Assembly: GCF_904849725.1 (NCBI RefSeq)
Contig: NC_058523.1
Span: 200,349,689 to 200,413,688, forward strand
DNA length: 64,000 nucleotides
Direction of reading: 5' to 3'
Source of the DNA: Hordeum vulgare subsp. vulgare
Taxonomy: Eukaryota; Streptophyta; Magnoliopsida; Poales; Poaceae
In this document: one piece after another, positions 10,378 through 23,344 of the stretch
Numbering within the stretch: position 1 is the first letter of the stretch
How the letters are laid out: every line of letters starts with the position of its first letter
Notes under the pieces: model-generated
What the model saw: the letters and a program-made list of their open reading frames with translations, nothing else
Told to the model about the DNA's origin: nothing
Databases searched by the model: none
Program-made: the position numbers and the translations under genes

Positions 10378-12820
10378 TCTTTTGTCTTCAATACTATTTG
10401 TACATCTTACTTGGAACTATATTTTTATTCGTCACACATTTGTTGTTTTTCTTGGAGCATCATTTACTTTGTTGGACTTTACTTTATTTATTTATAAACT
10501 TGTTTTTCAATAAAATGTACCAAGAATGCCTTTAAGAGATTTGAATTGCATGTTTGATGTGTACTATTTAAAAATAGAAACTTTTGTTGTAGTGTTTGAA
10601 TTATGATATTTAATTGAAACGTGGAAAGTTCCTCAATTTTTTACACAGTACTTTCATACAAATTATTTATCATGTACTAAATTTCTAATTTTTTGAAGCT
10701 AAAGAACTACATTTTCGAACCTAATTCCTACACACTGTTCTGTTTGGATGGATTGCTTTCATAGTTTTGTTATCTGCTTATCCTAGATTTTTCATGGCTT
10801 ATACTGGTTGATATAAGTTGTGGAAATGATGGTATACAATAGCTAATGTTTGAAAGTTATTATTCGACTTGTTTTGGCAGTACATGGAGTGTCGATTTAT
10901 TTTTACATGTACTAAGCTATCTCATGAGTTCTTGTAGACTTTTATGTCGATGAAGTTTTTGAGACTTAGGTGAAACCGGGATATGAGAGGATTTAACAAG
11001 ACACAAGGCTCCCCAAGTCAACATTACAACAAGTCTCAAGCCTCTAAGATTGAAGATGCCACATTAGCCATCCCACCTCTCTTCACCAACAAATATTGGT
11101 TAGCCTATGTTGATCCTCAGTTTATATTTGCTCACATGATATTTTCTTTCCTTGGAGTATATTTTTATTTTATTTTGTGTTTGAAATAAATATCAAATCT
11201 GGAAATCTTTATTGAGAGAGAATCCTCACATAGCTACTTGATTGTTTGACTACTCATTGTCCTTCACTTATATCGTCTCAGTGTAGTTTCTTGTTTATTC
11301 TTGTGCTTCACGTATATCCTAAGAGTAAATTGTTGATGAACAGAATATCATGAATATGGTCATCTATGTGACTTATGCTTAGTACTAGTTTAAAATTTGG
11401 TTTAGAAAGTAAATTATATTAAAGTTTGACAATCACAATATTGGTCATACAAGAAATTCATGAATGATTGGTATAAGGAATAGAACCTTCACATACAAAT
11501 ATATTATCTTGGACATCTTTTATGATTGTGAATACCCATTAATTATTTTAAAACTTGATCAAATTAGTTGAAGTTGTACAAGGAAGACAAGGTAATGAGT
11601 TATGTGTGAGTATATTTGCATAGAAGTTATATTGTTATGGATTCTCCAACATGTGGCGCTTGTTTAGAACCTTGTGCTAGCCAAAACTTTGTACTAATGA
11701 GCGATACTACTTGTGCATACAAATCCTTAAGCCAAATTTCTTCCATGAGAGTGCACCACACCAACTAATATATGGTGTTTCACTGCCATTCCAAGTAAAT
11801 TTGCATGTGCCACCCCTAAACCTTCAAATAAACTTATGTTTTGTGTGCACGTACCGCTCATCAAGCGAACGGGACGGTAAGTATCTTCCATGATGAGCGG
11901 GTTATTCTCGTGATGAGTGTTATTCACTTGTCAATGCACGAGAGAGGGTGGTAAAAAGGATGCCCAATCATGCGTAATACAAAATAAATAAATAAGAACT
12001 CCCCTAGAAAGTTGATTGTTTTGAGGGCACTCGTGAATTCGGCTAGCCATGGAATTAGTTTGAATGGTTGTGGGGGAGTAAATATTTCAATTTTATTTGG
12101 GAACCGCAATAATCTGATTAGCATGGAAGATATTGAAATCCATTTTGCGATGTTGAAAGGAAAAAGCGCACCACGCGAACCATAATCATCTATGTTTTAT
12201 GCAATGAGCTCTTGCACCTCTGGAAATGTGTGCTTCCCTCTGTGAAGGGACATTCTATTGATTTTATGTTATTTACTTTTCATGTTGAGTTAACTTCTTC
12301 TTTTGACCTTAATCTCTAGTTGGTACGCATCATGTGGTGCGGAAGGATCCAAACACATATCTCCAGTCAAATATATTTGATCATGATTTATTATCGTTGG
12401 CAATTATTTTTATGATAAGTGTGTCGGGAGGCGAAACATTAATCCCCTATCTTTATCGGTGTTGAACGTATGTTGTTTGCTCTAAAAATATGCATTGAGT
12501 ACGAGAAATCATGGAAGACTATATGATAATTGAGTATGTGGAGCTCTTACTTAGACTTTATAGAAATCAATATGAATTATAATTGTTTGGTGACTAGGAA
12601 CATAGGTTGTTAAGTTTCAATAGAATGCATTGTTTGAACCATAGTGTGTGAATTGATTGGTACTTTATCATAATGAGTTTTATAAGAAAGAGTTGTTGGT
12701 TATGATGTTAGAAGAAGTGATTAGAATTATTATTGACCAAACTAATACACTATGCTAGCATTCACACTTCATAAAATTACTTCTTTTTGACATTTACCTT
12801 TTCGAAGACGAGTAGGAATT

Positions 12821-12834
12821 AATCTTGGGGATTC
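12821..12834 (+). promoter_or_regulatory. Family A polypurine tract
   Basis: AATCTTGGGGATTC sits immediately before the LTR start TGATATATCTCC at 12835. It is the place where plus-strand DNA synthesis would be primed, and it shows that the following LTR is the 3' LTR of this interior. Confidence 0.65.
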
Positions 12835-13475
12835 TGATATATCTCCAACATATCGATAATTTATGAAGTATGCATGCACTCTTTACCCCAAATTTTATAT
12901 AGTTTTGATGCATGTCGAATAATCAACTCACAAATACTTGTGTTGACTTTGGAGTAGCGGTTATATTAGAGTTGATTGATGTGTATCACGGGTGTTATTC
13001 TAGTACAAACTCTAGGGTTGTTTTTCGCACTTATAGCGATGTCTCAATAGATTTATGGAAAAGGATAACTTGGAGGTAGTTTCACTACCTATAACAATTT
13101 CATCTTATGGTTTGTGCTAGATAGGAACTTTGGAGTGATTCTTTGTCGCACATTGATGGATGGTTATATGATTCAAGTATATTAGCACTATTGATAGATT
13201 GCACTAGTGGAATATAAACCCTAGGCCTTGTTTCCAAGCATGCAATACCGTTTCTGCTCACTTTTGTCACTTGCTATCTTGCTTTATTCACATTTTAGAT
13301 TACAAAAACCTATTTCTAACATCTATATTACACTTGTATGACCATATATTCGCTGAACTAGTGCACCTATACAATTTTCCATTGTATTGGGTGTGTTGGG
13401 GACACAAGAGATTTCTTGTATTTGATTGTAGGGTTATTTGAGAGAGACCATCTTCATCATATACCTCCCGTGGAT
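12835..13475 (+). repeat. Family A LTR, front part, split by Tat element 2
   Basis: It begins TGATATATCTCCAACATATC after the PPT and runs 641 bp to TGGAT (13471-13475), where the Tat LTR starts. The missing 3' part is found after the Tat element at 32990-33102 (TAGAT, then TGATAAATC). The interrupted LTR is therefore reconstructed at about 750 bp. Confidence 0.8.
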
Positions 13476-14256
13476 TGTGGGTGTACTAAGAAATGGGTCC
13501 CTTAGTACCTAGATTTGTGCACACATGACCGCGGCCTTTGGACTGGCAAGACCTTGCCGGGCCACATCAACCTCCATGCAACCTCAAGCTAGGACCAAGG
13601 CTACCGGCAAGCGTCTTTGCCGGCTGGGAAAACCCGACTGCGAGCACCCCGCCAAGATCCCTTTCATCAAGCCATCGCTTCATGTCGCTAGGCTGATTTT
13701 TTACATCAGCTAGGTGGTGAGTGGGCATGCGGTTAGGTAGAGCTGGTCGGGGCACGTGTCGAATCAGAGGATTTACATAAGCTTTAAGGACACCCGTCCT
13801 ACAATGTGGCACATGAATAAGAGGTAGATGGGCGAATGACACAAAAGGGGAGGCAATCCTTGCCGGGAGACATCACCAGCGTGACACCTCATGGTGCATT
13901 TAGTGCGCCTATCTTAGTCCGTCGGAGTTAGGTATTTCCACTATAGCTTCTGTCGGTAGTTTTGGGAGCTATAGTGTACACTCTTACCCATGTAATGACC
14001 ATTTTAAACACTTTGGTAACCCCTTAGACTATAAAAGGAGGTCCATGGCTACCTTTAGAAAGGTTGACACCCCATTCATGCCACACATGTTGCAACACCC
14101 CTCGAGCATCCCTTGTCGGGTGGTGACGCTCCTGTACTATGAACGTACGTAATCGACCATACACGGGACGTAGGATTTTACGCTTCCGAGCGGCCCGAAC
14201 CTGTCTAAACCATCGTATATGCATTGATCGGTAATGGTCTTTTGTGCAACCAGGTT
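13476..14256 (+). repeat. Tat element 2 5' LTR, front part
   Basis: It starts TGTGGGTGTACTAAG after TSD TGGAT and contains a TATA box, then the segment CCCCTCGAGCATCCCTTG that also occurs near 8156 and 32766. It breaks at 14256 for the solo LTR; the last 66 bp (19497-19562) end in CGTGACA. The full LTR is about 847 bp. Confidence 0.75.
14029..14038 (+). promoter_or_regulatory. Tat LTR TATA box
   Basis: CTATAAAAGG within the LTR, about 70 bp before the R/U5 segment shared by all copies. This is a typical core promoter for rightward transcription of the element. Confidence 0.6.
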
Positions 14257-16712
14257 TGTAACGCCTAAGATTCGATCCTATCCTGATTTGGCTCAAGATT
14301 CTTGACAAGGATAGAAGCACATCTCGTCATTTCACAAGAATGGATATCATTACAAGTACAGGTAAAGAAGAGATGAGTATACAGAATTGGCTAACACTCG
14401 CCACAACCTAATCATGATCATTTAAATACAAACATACATTCAAACACCATTAAGAAGAAAAGGGTTTGACTACGGACGAAATCAAACGATAAAAAGACGT
14501 CCATCCTTTCTATCCTAGGCTGCCGGCGTGGAACCCATCCTATGATCGATGAACAAGAAGAAGATGAAGAACTCCAAATAGAAGAATCATAGCGCCCATG
14601 TCAAAGAATCACTTTACATGTACCTGCAACTTTTGTTTTAGTAATATGTGAGCCACATGGACTCAACAATCTCATTTCCAAAGGTATCAAGACTAGCAAA
14701 GCTTAATGGGTGAGGCATGGTTAAGTGGTGAGGTTGCAGCAAGCACTAATCATTTATTTTGAGTTGCTAACTTACGGGTACAAGAATAAGAGAGGGGGCT
14801 GATCTACACATTAATGGTCGTGAACTAATAATGATCAAGAAATGATCCTGAGCACCTACTTACAAATCAAGCATAACCCCACCGTGTCCTCTCTTGGATT
14901 CAAAACTCATGAGTATAGACAGTCACAGTTATGCACATAGTTGGCATATTTAATTTAGTTTACTTCAAATTTGCTATGACCGGGTGTTAAACAAATATCC
15001 AAGTTGCCACATAACCACGGGCACGACCCTCAGAAAGATGTAACCCTGCAGGGGTGCTCCAACTCATCCATCACAAACTACCCACGAGTTGCGTAGAAAA
15101 CCGCAACCACGAAAAACTCTTAGTCTCCTCGAAATCCGGGTGGGAACCTCAACCTCGAGATAGCCCAAAGTATCCACAAAATCCCGGTCCACAATATATT
15201 TCATAAAAGGTAAAACAAATCCAATAAGGTTGTCCGACGTGTTGACAAACCCGATAGGAGACACGTATCTCGTTCTTAGGACACGACCGGATAAACTAGT
15301 GTACAAGGCCTGGAAGAAATCACCCGAGTTGCCCCAGGGTGGCCCTGCACAGTGCTCTAGTTTGGACAAACACTAATGAGGAGCACTGGCTCGGGTTGTT
15401 GATTAATTACCCACGTGTTAATTATCCCCTATGTAGGTTTATTAGTTATTAGGCAAATGTAGTGCCAAAGTTGGGACTTGCCAGGAGAATTTTAAACTAA
15501 GACGAATTATGAAGGGGGTCCCCATAGCAACCCCAAGCATGTTAGGAGCGCTCAATATGGAACATAACACGAGTACACAATTAGCTAGGGCGTCAAAGGT
15601 GGAATAGAACACTGAGCCAAAATGCCATGCCTTCCACCTTTTACCAAGTATATAGCTGCATTAAATTAAATAGCAATATATTGTAATATATCAAGAAATC
15701 CATGTTGTCACATGGAAAGCAACTGCACCTGCAACTAGCAACGCTATAAGATAATATGCCATGAATGCAAAATGTATGCAAATGACAACCACAAACATTC
15801 CAAATCATCGATGTTGAAAGATATTATGAAACTACATGAGATTGTAGGCAAGTTTCATATATGGTATGTTGAAAATGGAGCAACGGTTAAACAAATATAA
15901 CAAATACAAGTCATAGTGATAATCTTCCCAAAACAGCAACATGACATTTTGGAAACATCAAATCAAGAAGCTACATGAATCTAAAATGCACAAACAAGAC
16001 ATGGTGCAGTATTTGAAATGATGCACAACAATGCATCCTATAATGTAAATTGAATATAAGAATGGATCACTTGGAAATGAGCTCACAAGATAGCTACTTG
16101 AACATAGTTTCAGACTTAGTGAATTTTTTTAGCATAGCAGTTTTATTACGAAGGCATATTGGCAGCAAGAAAAACATATGCTACAGGATATATAATAGCA
16201 TGAAAATTTACCGCATGGTAATAGGCATTATGCACTTCATAACATTCCATAATAGCAAGGTCTAAATATGCACACATTCATAGCTAGCATCAACACAACA
16301 TGGCATTCTAAAATAATATGATTCTCGGACTTAGAAATATTTTGGCCCTACAAAAAAAATATTTTCATGACATGTTCACATGATGAAAACTACAGCTATA
16401 CATGATGTACATGGGATTTTAAACCTACTAACATCAACTAGATATAGCATGCTACAAATCACTCCATTGCACGCATTCAAAAAAGGCATGGTTTGCTTAA
16501 TTCGAGCCTCACAAAATGGAACATAACGAAAACAGATTAGCAGTTTTAATGTGATAGCATCTTGGGAGAAACAAATGAACAAATTAATGATAATTTACAT
16601 GGCATCGAGAGGCATGGCATCAAATTAGACATTACATAAGACAATACCACGAAGGAATCACATGTAAAATACCTACAGACTAGTTGCAATCATCCACGCA
16701 AGATTGAATAAA

Positions 16713-17750
16713 GGACAAAATCTATCCAGAAGCGCCGCATTCTCAACATCCCGTGCGGCGGGTCATGGATGCATGCATACATGATGTCATCACATTTATT
16801 CTAAATGACCATAATTCAAAACTTTTATCTCTTAAACCATTAATTCAATCGATGATCCGTTTTCTCCGTTGATTTTGTTTCGACGAAATCATCAAAACTA
16901 GATCCCATCTTGACATGTTTTGACAACTTTTTTTTGCTCATACTTACCACATTTGTTGCACTTAATTTTCATATTAGTAAGTACTTACTTGTCTGATTAA
17001 AATATCTTAATCGCCAATTTTTTTAAAATTGCGTATAAATATGACATCTCGACATAATCAAAATGACAAGCACAAACAACTTTTTTAGGCGATTACGTGC
17101 AAAAATATGACAACTCAACATATTTAGAACCGGTGACCACAAGAAATCTTTTTTGATCATCGTTTATAAATATGATAACTCGGCATAGTTAAATTAACAA
17201 GCACACAAAATAGTTTTGTCACAAAGTTGTATGTAAACATGACAAGTTGGCAAACACAACCAACGATATTTTTTTATATCATATATAATGAAAACTACTA
17301 CAAGGCTTTCTGCGGAACAACATTAAAAAGTTTCAATGAAGTTATTTTTCTCAGGGAAGTAAGTGGTTAACAATATGGCAAGTGGGTCAAAAAATGTGGC
17401 AAGTATGAATGGAAAAAAATAGTTGACGGAAGATGTCGACATGAGATCTAGTTTCGAAGAACTCATGCGAGAAAGTCAATGGTGAAAGCGGATCATCGAT
17501 TGAATAAACGGTTTTGTAGATAAAACTTTTTGAATTTCAAACATTAATGGGAATCTTTGCTGACTTAATCCCATGCATGCATAGGAGAGAGAGAGGGGAC
17601 TAGCCGTATTATGGCAATACTTAGCTTACTTTTTTAAGTGATGACAATACTTAACTTAGTAATACTAATGGATCATGGATTTGCAATGCATGTGTACAGT
17701 AGCCGCCGCATGGGAGCGCCAAGGTGCGGCGCCGCTGCATAGTCCATCCC
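16713..17750. mobile_element. Non-autonomous MULE (Mutator-like), 1.04 kb
   Basis: A perfect 9-bp TSD TTGAATAAA flanks it (16704-16712 and 17751-17759). The arms are long inverted repeats. The left begins GGACAAAATCTATCCAG, the right inverted begins GGGATGGACTATGCAG, and both continue into GCGCCGCA and GTGCGGCGG-type sequence. Arm similarity continues to about 16995 on the left and 17345 on the right, through TTCAATCGATGATCCG. The middle (about 17030-17290) holds roughly four diverged repeats of about 65 bp around ATATGACA. There is no transposase, so mobility would depend on MuDR-type enzyme in trans. Confidence 0.85.
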
Positions 17751-18116
17751 TTGAATAAAATAACAGTTTAGACCTATTCACGAAGCACTTGCAAAAGAGA
17801 TTTGAGCATGTAGATGCAACCTATTATGCATGTAAATGCTACAACATGTAGAGTACGAAGAGTAGATGATTTCTCATATAAAGTTTGTATAATTCGGAGC
17901 CACAATTATTTAAACATTAAATAAACCATTTAAACATTTCTAAACATGGATTAAAGTTGTATATTATTAATCTACACAAAATTATGAACATTTTACATTG
18001 TGGAATCATTTTCATCCGATGCACGGTTCTCAAGTTATTAATCCATGAACATGAGGGACTATTCTGCAATTTTTAGATCCTGGAATAATAGACACATTCG
18101 CCATGACAGGAAAAAC

Positions 18117-18660
18117 CTAACGGGCTGAATCACAGCAACGCAACAAAACAAGGAGCGCCCAGGGAGTAGCATAGCAAGACGTGCTTACCCTAGGCCTAAC
18201 TGGCTGGCTAGGGGCCGTAGGGGATCTAGCGCTGGGCTGCAGAGGTGCGCGGCGCTGGTGGGACTCGTGCGAAGCTCGGCCGAGGCTGGGCGATGGGCCG
18301 TTGGGTACTGCAGCCCAGGGGAGTGCACTCAACGGGGCGCTCGTCCCCTTACTCGAGCTGCACGAGTGGGAGGCAAGGGTGGAGGTACCATGGCTAGTGG
18401 CGGCTGGGGCGACGGTGGGCGAGGCGGTCCGTTGGGACGGGATCGAAGGGGAGCGACTGGATCCATTGATCTCCGATGCCGGACGTTGTCGGCAGCGACC
18501 ATTGGTGGCTTGGGGCAGAGGCAACGAGCTCAAACTCCTGTCCATGGCGGCGGCCTAAAACATAGAGAGAGGGTTCACGGGGTGAGAGAGATGGAAGGTG
18601 GTGGAGCAAACAAGGGACATGGCAGGGCTTCGGCCTGGATCCGACAGGATGGCTAGGACC
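18117..18660. other. GC-rich segment of the solo LTR with chance ORFs
   Basis: Open frames of 125-142 codons occur on both strands (for example 18117-18545 minus and 18258-18656 plus). They overlap in several frames, have low-complexity Ser/Ala/Arg/Gly composition, and lie downstream of the minus-strand TATA box in the R/U5 part of the LTR. I see no domain and treat them as by-products of high GC rather than genes. Confidence 0.5.
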
Positions 18661-18902
18661 AGACGCGTGCGTGATTGGTGATGGTGACCAGGAGCTCGCG
18701 GGAGCGGGCTTGAGCGCTGAGGAGCTCGGGCGCTTCAGCCCCGGGTGTCAGCGGCAACGATTCTGGCTCGGCAGGCAAGAATTGGGCTCGCGGGCCTGTG
18801 CGGTGGAGGGAGAGAGAGGGGGTTGAGGATTGCGGCGGCTAGGTGGAATGACATGGAAAATGATGTGAGGCTCTAGGGTTAGCCAAATTAGGCAGGTAGG
18901 GG

Positions 18903-18917
18903 ATCTATTTATAGAAA
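18903..18917 (-). promoter_or_regulatory. Solo LTR TATA box
   Basis: Minus strand TTTCTATAAATAGATC, about 580 bp from the LTR start. This is a standard plant TATA box and supports the minus orientation of the LTR. Confidence 0.6.
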
Positions 18918-19566
18918 TAAGGGCTAGGGATGAAGGTTTTAGTCCGTTTTTCAACCGTCAAATCTCGATCGGGTGGTTCAAAATGGAGGGTAGGTTAGGT
19001 GGGTTGTGGGTTGTATAGAGTGTCCATGATCTCAGAGGAGAGAGGGAAATGAGCAACCTGTGACAATTTTAAAATAAGAAAATGTCCACAAATTAAACCG
19101 TCTATAGTGTCGCTATATGTTTAACGGTCTGGGTATGAAGCGATCTCCTAATGCGACACAATTTGGAAGGCGGTCTACCTACAATAAAACAACACCGCAC
19201 ACCAACTTTCAACGCATTCCAACAATTTTTTATACACACTTCAAAAAACAATATTTAAGCGATGACGCGGGCGCAAGCTTGTGTTGTTGGTCTCGAAACG
19301 ATCATCAACAAGAACACACAGAACCGGCAAATAATAATGGATGCAGGTTTTGAAAAAATGACGGTAACGGAGTGTTGATGCAATGAAGATGATGCGATTG
19401 ATGCGATGAGTAATGCGGCAACCAAATGAACCACACGACGACTATGGAAAACAAAGGGAATCTTCTGGATCATCGGTTCCAGACTGTTACAAGGGTCACC
19501 GCAATATAACCGTAAAAGGGACCTAGCTGGTCACATAGATCATTGTGCTCCCACGCGTGACATCTT

Positions 19567-19584
19567 TGGCGCGCTAGTTAGGGG
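19567..19584 (+). promoter_or_regulatory. Tat element 2 primer-binding site
   Basis: TGGCGCGCTAGTTAGGGG lies four bases after the LTR end at 19562. It resembles TGGCGCGCCAGGTAGGGG, a common site in grass Tat elements. Confidence 0.65.
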
Positions 19585-19628
19585 GCTTGGTGTGTGAATC
19601 TTCATCGATTTTCTGTGTCTTTTCATCA

Positions 19629-21798
19629 ATGCCTTCAACGACACCCGTGGCACCCAAGAAATCTAAGGGAGCATCAGAAGCCGTCCCATCTTCGTCAAAG
19701 TTGCCTTTGCGGGCTGCTATGGGAGATGGATGCGGGGGCAGACATCATGCACACCGCATTGGTGAGCGCAGCCATAACACCATATAGAGCTCTACAAACC
19801 GTGACCCGGGCCCAACCGTCATGGCATCCCAGGACGCACTCGGGGTGTCTGAGGGCAACACTATAGCGGTGGCAGCGGGGAACGTGACGACAACAACGAT
19901 ACCTCCGCCGCGTACTACGTGGGACAACCACAACCAACACCACACAGACGACAATAGCGGGCGACAGGCGAACAAGAACCCTATGCTCCACTCACACAAT
20001 GCACATGGCCAAGTTCATCGGCAAGTCCTCGGTGAGAATGGACAGCATGGAACGACACCAGAGAGCACTCCTCCTAATACTGTGAGGAGTAAGAGAGCCA
20101 CCCACGCATCACACCGCTCCATGAAAAAACCATGGGGGAATCCCAAACACAGGCCCAACTGTTGCTGAAAATCCATCATGCGCCGGAAAAGATGGAGGGC
20201 CGGAGGGCAACTATATAGAGATTGTTGAGCTTCACGGACCGCGACAAGCGAGACATGGCAGAACCTTCGCGCGCACGACAGGAGGCCCCTGATGAGGCCC
20301 ATCAGTGGACGTGATATCGGCGGGGGACCTACAGTGCAGTAGCCCCCACAGTAACAACCTTCCCATCGAACCAACAAGCAAAAATAAATGTCTTATGCCT
20401 CGATAGCCCGCGTTAGAAGTGAGATCATTGCCAGGTCTTGGAGGACACGTGCAAGGAAAATGCCCACGCTACCATTGAGAGGTGGCGAGAGGCACGTCAC
20501 CAGTCGGATGGCTATGTGGATACGGCCATCGACGAGCCTGCACTGGGAGTCCCCGATAGCCTACCTTACGAGGTAGGTTGCCTTGCATTCACCCACAAAC
20601 TGCAATGAGTCCATTGGCCCTCCAGCACAACCTTCAAACCAGCGCTGCCGGAGAAATACAACGACAAGGTCAGTCCATCAGAGTTCCATGGTATCTACAC
20701 CATAGCGGTGCAGGCTATCGGGGGACACGACAAAAAGGTGCTCACCAACTACTTCTCACTAGCGCTCCTGCCCAATGTGAGGAGTTGGGTGATGAACTTG
20801 CCGGAGGGTCCATTTCCTCTTGGGCGGATATGTGCAACCAGTTCATTGGAGCATACCATGGGGACCACAAACTCACAGGGCAGCCCAGCGATCTGCATGT
20901 GCTCCCCAGAGAGATGGCAAGACCCTCTGCAAGTACATTCATAGGTTCATCCATGTGCATCATAACATCCCAGACATCCACCCCACCGTGGTGTTCGCTG
21001 CGTTCCATACAAATGTACGCAATCGCCGGGTGCATGAGGCGATGAGCATCAACAAGGTTGGGGATGTCGCCGAGCTCTATGCTCTGGATGACAAGTGTGT
21101 GTGGGCTGGAGAAGGAAGAAGACTCTGCAGGGAGAATTCTGGTGTAGAAGTCGACTTTGACGAGGATGAGGACGTTCCTGCCTCCACGAAAAAGGGGAAG
21201 AAGCATAACCGGAACCGCAAGGGCAAGGAAGTGATGGCTGTTGAAAGCACCGGTATCTAAAACACCAACAAGAAGGTCAAGTCTGAAGGGTGCGGCAAGG
21301 ATGTTGCCGCCTCCTCCAGGGACGATGAGTCCGCGGAAGGAGAAAACACCAACAAGCCATACTGCAAGATCCACCTCACCAAGGGCCATGACATCACCAA
21401 ATGCCTCCAAGTAGAACAGCTTACCGAGAAGCAGAATCAAGTGCACAAAAGAGGCAACAAGGAGAAGGGCCAAGATGGTGCGGGTGGATTCAGCAACAAT
21501 AACCATGGCGGCCGCCGTGGCAAGGCCAAGCAACAAAAGGAGAAGCCTGCTCGAGGCTGATACAAGAAGTCTGATGATGAGGACCTGGATAATGACGAAG
21601 ATGAAGAGGGATTTGATGGCCAAGAATTCCAGGAGGCTATGGATGATATGTGTGTTGATGGAGCCACATCTTTGCACTCCTCCCATCAACAACTCAAGCA
21701 GTGGGCCCGTGAAGTCAATGCGGAAGAGGCAGGAAAACCCCTCAAGTGGTCCAACACTCCCACCATTTTTGACACAGAGGATCACCCAGACCGCACCA
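19629..21798 (+). pseudogene. gag: Tat element 2 Gag and start of protease linker, frameshifted
   Basis: The frame starts MPSTTPVAPKKSKGASEAV 45 bp after the PBS and breaks within 160 bp. The recognisable gag domain resumes at about 20640 (ALPEKYNDKVSPSEFHGIY) and continues through SWADMCNQFIGAYHGDHK in another frame and VHHNIPDIHPTVVFAAFH (20820-21260). A basic, acidic-rich stretch follows with KIHLTKGHDITKC, a truncated knuckle-like motif. The last codons (DTEDHPDRT) are cut by the nested Athila element. The frame resumes with TTVGGVPLC at 31675, which shows the join. At least four frame changes make it non-functional. Confidence 0.65.
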
Positions 21799-23331
21799 TG
21801 ATGACCCACAAGTATAGGGGATCAATCGTAGTCCTTTCGATAAGTAAGAGTGTAGAACCCAACGAGGAGGAGAAGGCTCTGATAAACGGATTTCAGCAAG
21901 GTAATAACTGCAAGCACTGAAAGTAGCGGTAACAAGTGATTTTGTAGCGAGGTGAAACGTAGCAAGCAAAGAGTAACAAGTAACAAGTAGTAACAACGGT
22001 GCAGCAAGTGGCCCAATCCCTTTTGTAGCAAGGCACAAGCCTGGACAAAGTCTTATAGGAGGAAAAACGCTCCCGAGGACACACGGGAATTTCTGTCATG
22101 CTAGTTTCATCATGTTCATATGATTCGCGTTCTTTACTTTGATAGTTTGATATGTGGGTGGACTGGTGCTTGGGTACTGCCGTTACATGGACAAGCATCC
22201 CACTTATGATTAATCTCTCTTGCAAGCAACCGCAACTACAAAAGAAGAATTAAGACAAAGTCTAACCATGGCATTAAACTAGTGGATCCAAATCAGCCCC
22301 TCACGAAGCAACGCATAGACTGGGGTTTAAGCTTCTGTCACTCGAGCAACCCATCATCTACTTACTACTTCCCAATGCCTTCCCCTAGGCCCAAATATGG
22401 TGAAGTGTTATGTAGTCGATATTCACGTAACACCACTAGAGGAAAAGACAACATACAACATATCAAAATACCGAACGAATATCAAATGCACATGACTATT
22501 ATTAACATGACTTATCCCATGTCCTTAGGAACAAAAGTAACTACTCACAAAACATAATCATAATCATGATCAGAGGTGTAATGAATAGCATCAAGGATCT
22601 GAACATAAACTCTTCCACCAAATAATCCAACTAGCATCAACTACAAAGAGTAATCAACACTACTAGGAACCTTACAAGTACCAATCGGAGTTGCAAGACG
22701 AAGATTGGTTACAAGAGATGAAATAGGGATTGGAGAGGAGATGGTGCTGATGAAGATGTTGATGAAGATGCCTCCCCTCCGACAAGAGGAGTGTTGGTGA
22801 TGACGATGGCGACGATTTCCCCCCTCCGGGAGGGAAGTTTCCTCGGCACGATCGTCCTGCCGGAGCTCTAGATTGGATCTGCTCAAGTTCCGCCTTGTGG
22901 CGGCCGCGAAACCACGAAAAAGCTCCCTATTGATTTTTTTTACAGACCAGGACGCTTCATATAGCAAAAGAGGGGGGCTAGTGGGCTGTCAGGCAGCCCA
23001 CAAGCTTGCCCTGCCCCACCAGGGGGGTGGTGGCGGTGGGTAGGCTTGTGGAGCCCTGGTGGCCCCCCTCCGGTAGTTCTTTCACCCAGTATTTTTTTGT
23101 ATAATCCAGAAAAAATCAGTGTAACTTTTCAGGGCATTTGGAGATGTGCAGAATAGTGGACTAGGATTTGCTCCTTTTCCAATCCAGAATTCCAGCTGCG
23201 TGAATTCTCCTTCTTCAAATAAACCTTGCAAAATAAGAGAGAAAAGGCATAAATATGGTACCACAAGTAATATAAAAGCCCAAAAAGCAATAAATATCAA
23301 CATGAAAGCATGATGCAAAATGGACGTATCA
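21799..23331 (-). repeat. Athila 3' LTR
   Basis: TG...CA ends, 1533 bp, next to the PPT at 23332-23344. A TATA-like CTATATGAAG on the minus strand lies near 22956-22965. The short frames inside (for example 21742-22038, 22641-22967) recur in the partner LTR and are not genes. Confidence 0.9.
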
Positions 23332-23344
23332 ACTCCCCCAAGCC
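23332..23344 (-). promoter_or_regulatory. Athila polypurine tract
   Basis: Minus strand GGCTTGGGGGAGT directly before the LTR start TGATACG. Twelve of these bases recur inside the element at 24822-24833. Confidence 0.75.

Larger units (their letters stand above)
8487..12834 (+). mobile_element. Family A (non-autonomous Athila-like) interior
   Basis: This interior runs from the PBS (8497-8515, TGGCCCTGTTGCCGGGGAG) to a polypurine tract just before the LTR at 12835. It contains an acidic reading frame (about 8600-9580), a MITE, a conserved motif after that frame (9667-9716), PPT-like hairpins (10292-10377) and otherwise AT-rich non-coding DNA (10400-12816). No RT, integrase, RNase H or protease can be read in any frame, so the element must have used enzymes from a relative. 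tRNA-Asp priming, LTR ends TGATA...CA and the CTTGGGGAT-type PPT tie it to Athila elements. Confidence 0.7.
14257..19491 (-). mobile_element. Sukkula-like solo LTR, 5.2 kb
   Basis: The block runs TGTAAC...GTTACA with flanking AGGTT (14252-14256) and AGGGT (19492-19496), a 5-bp TSD with one change. It splits one Tat LTR cleanly. On the minus strand it starts TGTAACAGTCTGGAACC and ends ATCGAATCTTAGGCGTTACA, which closely resembles the Sukkula LTR end used for barley marker primers, from memory. No second copy of either end and no PBS, PPT or pol occurs inside, so it is one LTR of about 5.2 kb including a 1.04-kb MULE. Sukkula LTRs are known to be 4-5 kb; such large retrotransposon derivatives lack proteins. 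Confidence 0.75.

Noticed and set aside
18117..18660. Overlapping 125-142-codon ORFs on both strands that could suggest a gene
   Set aside because: They lie within the R/U5 part of the solo LTR, overlap in several frames, have low-complexity composition, no domain, and follow the minus-strand LTR promoter.
20742..21809. 355-codon minus-strand ORF
   Set aside because: It is antisense to the Tat gag domain, which has clear Gag words on the plus strand. It crosses the Athila LTR boundary, so it cannot be an ancestral gene.
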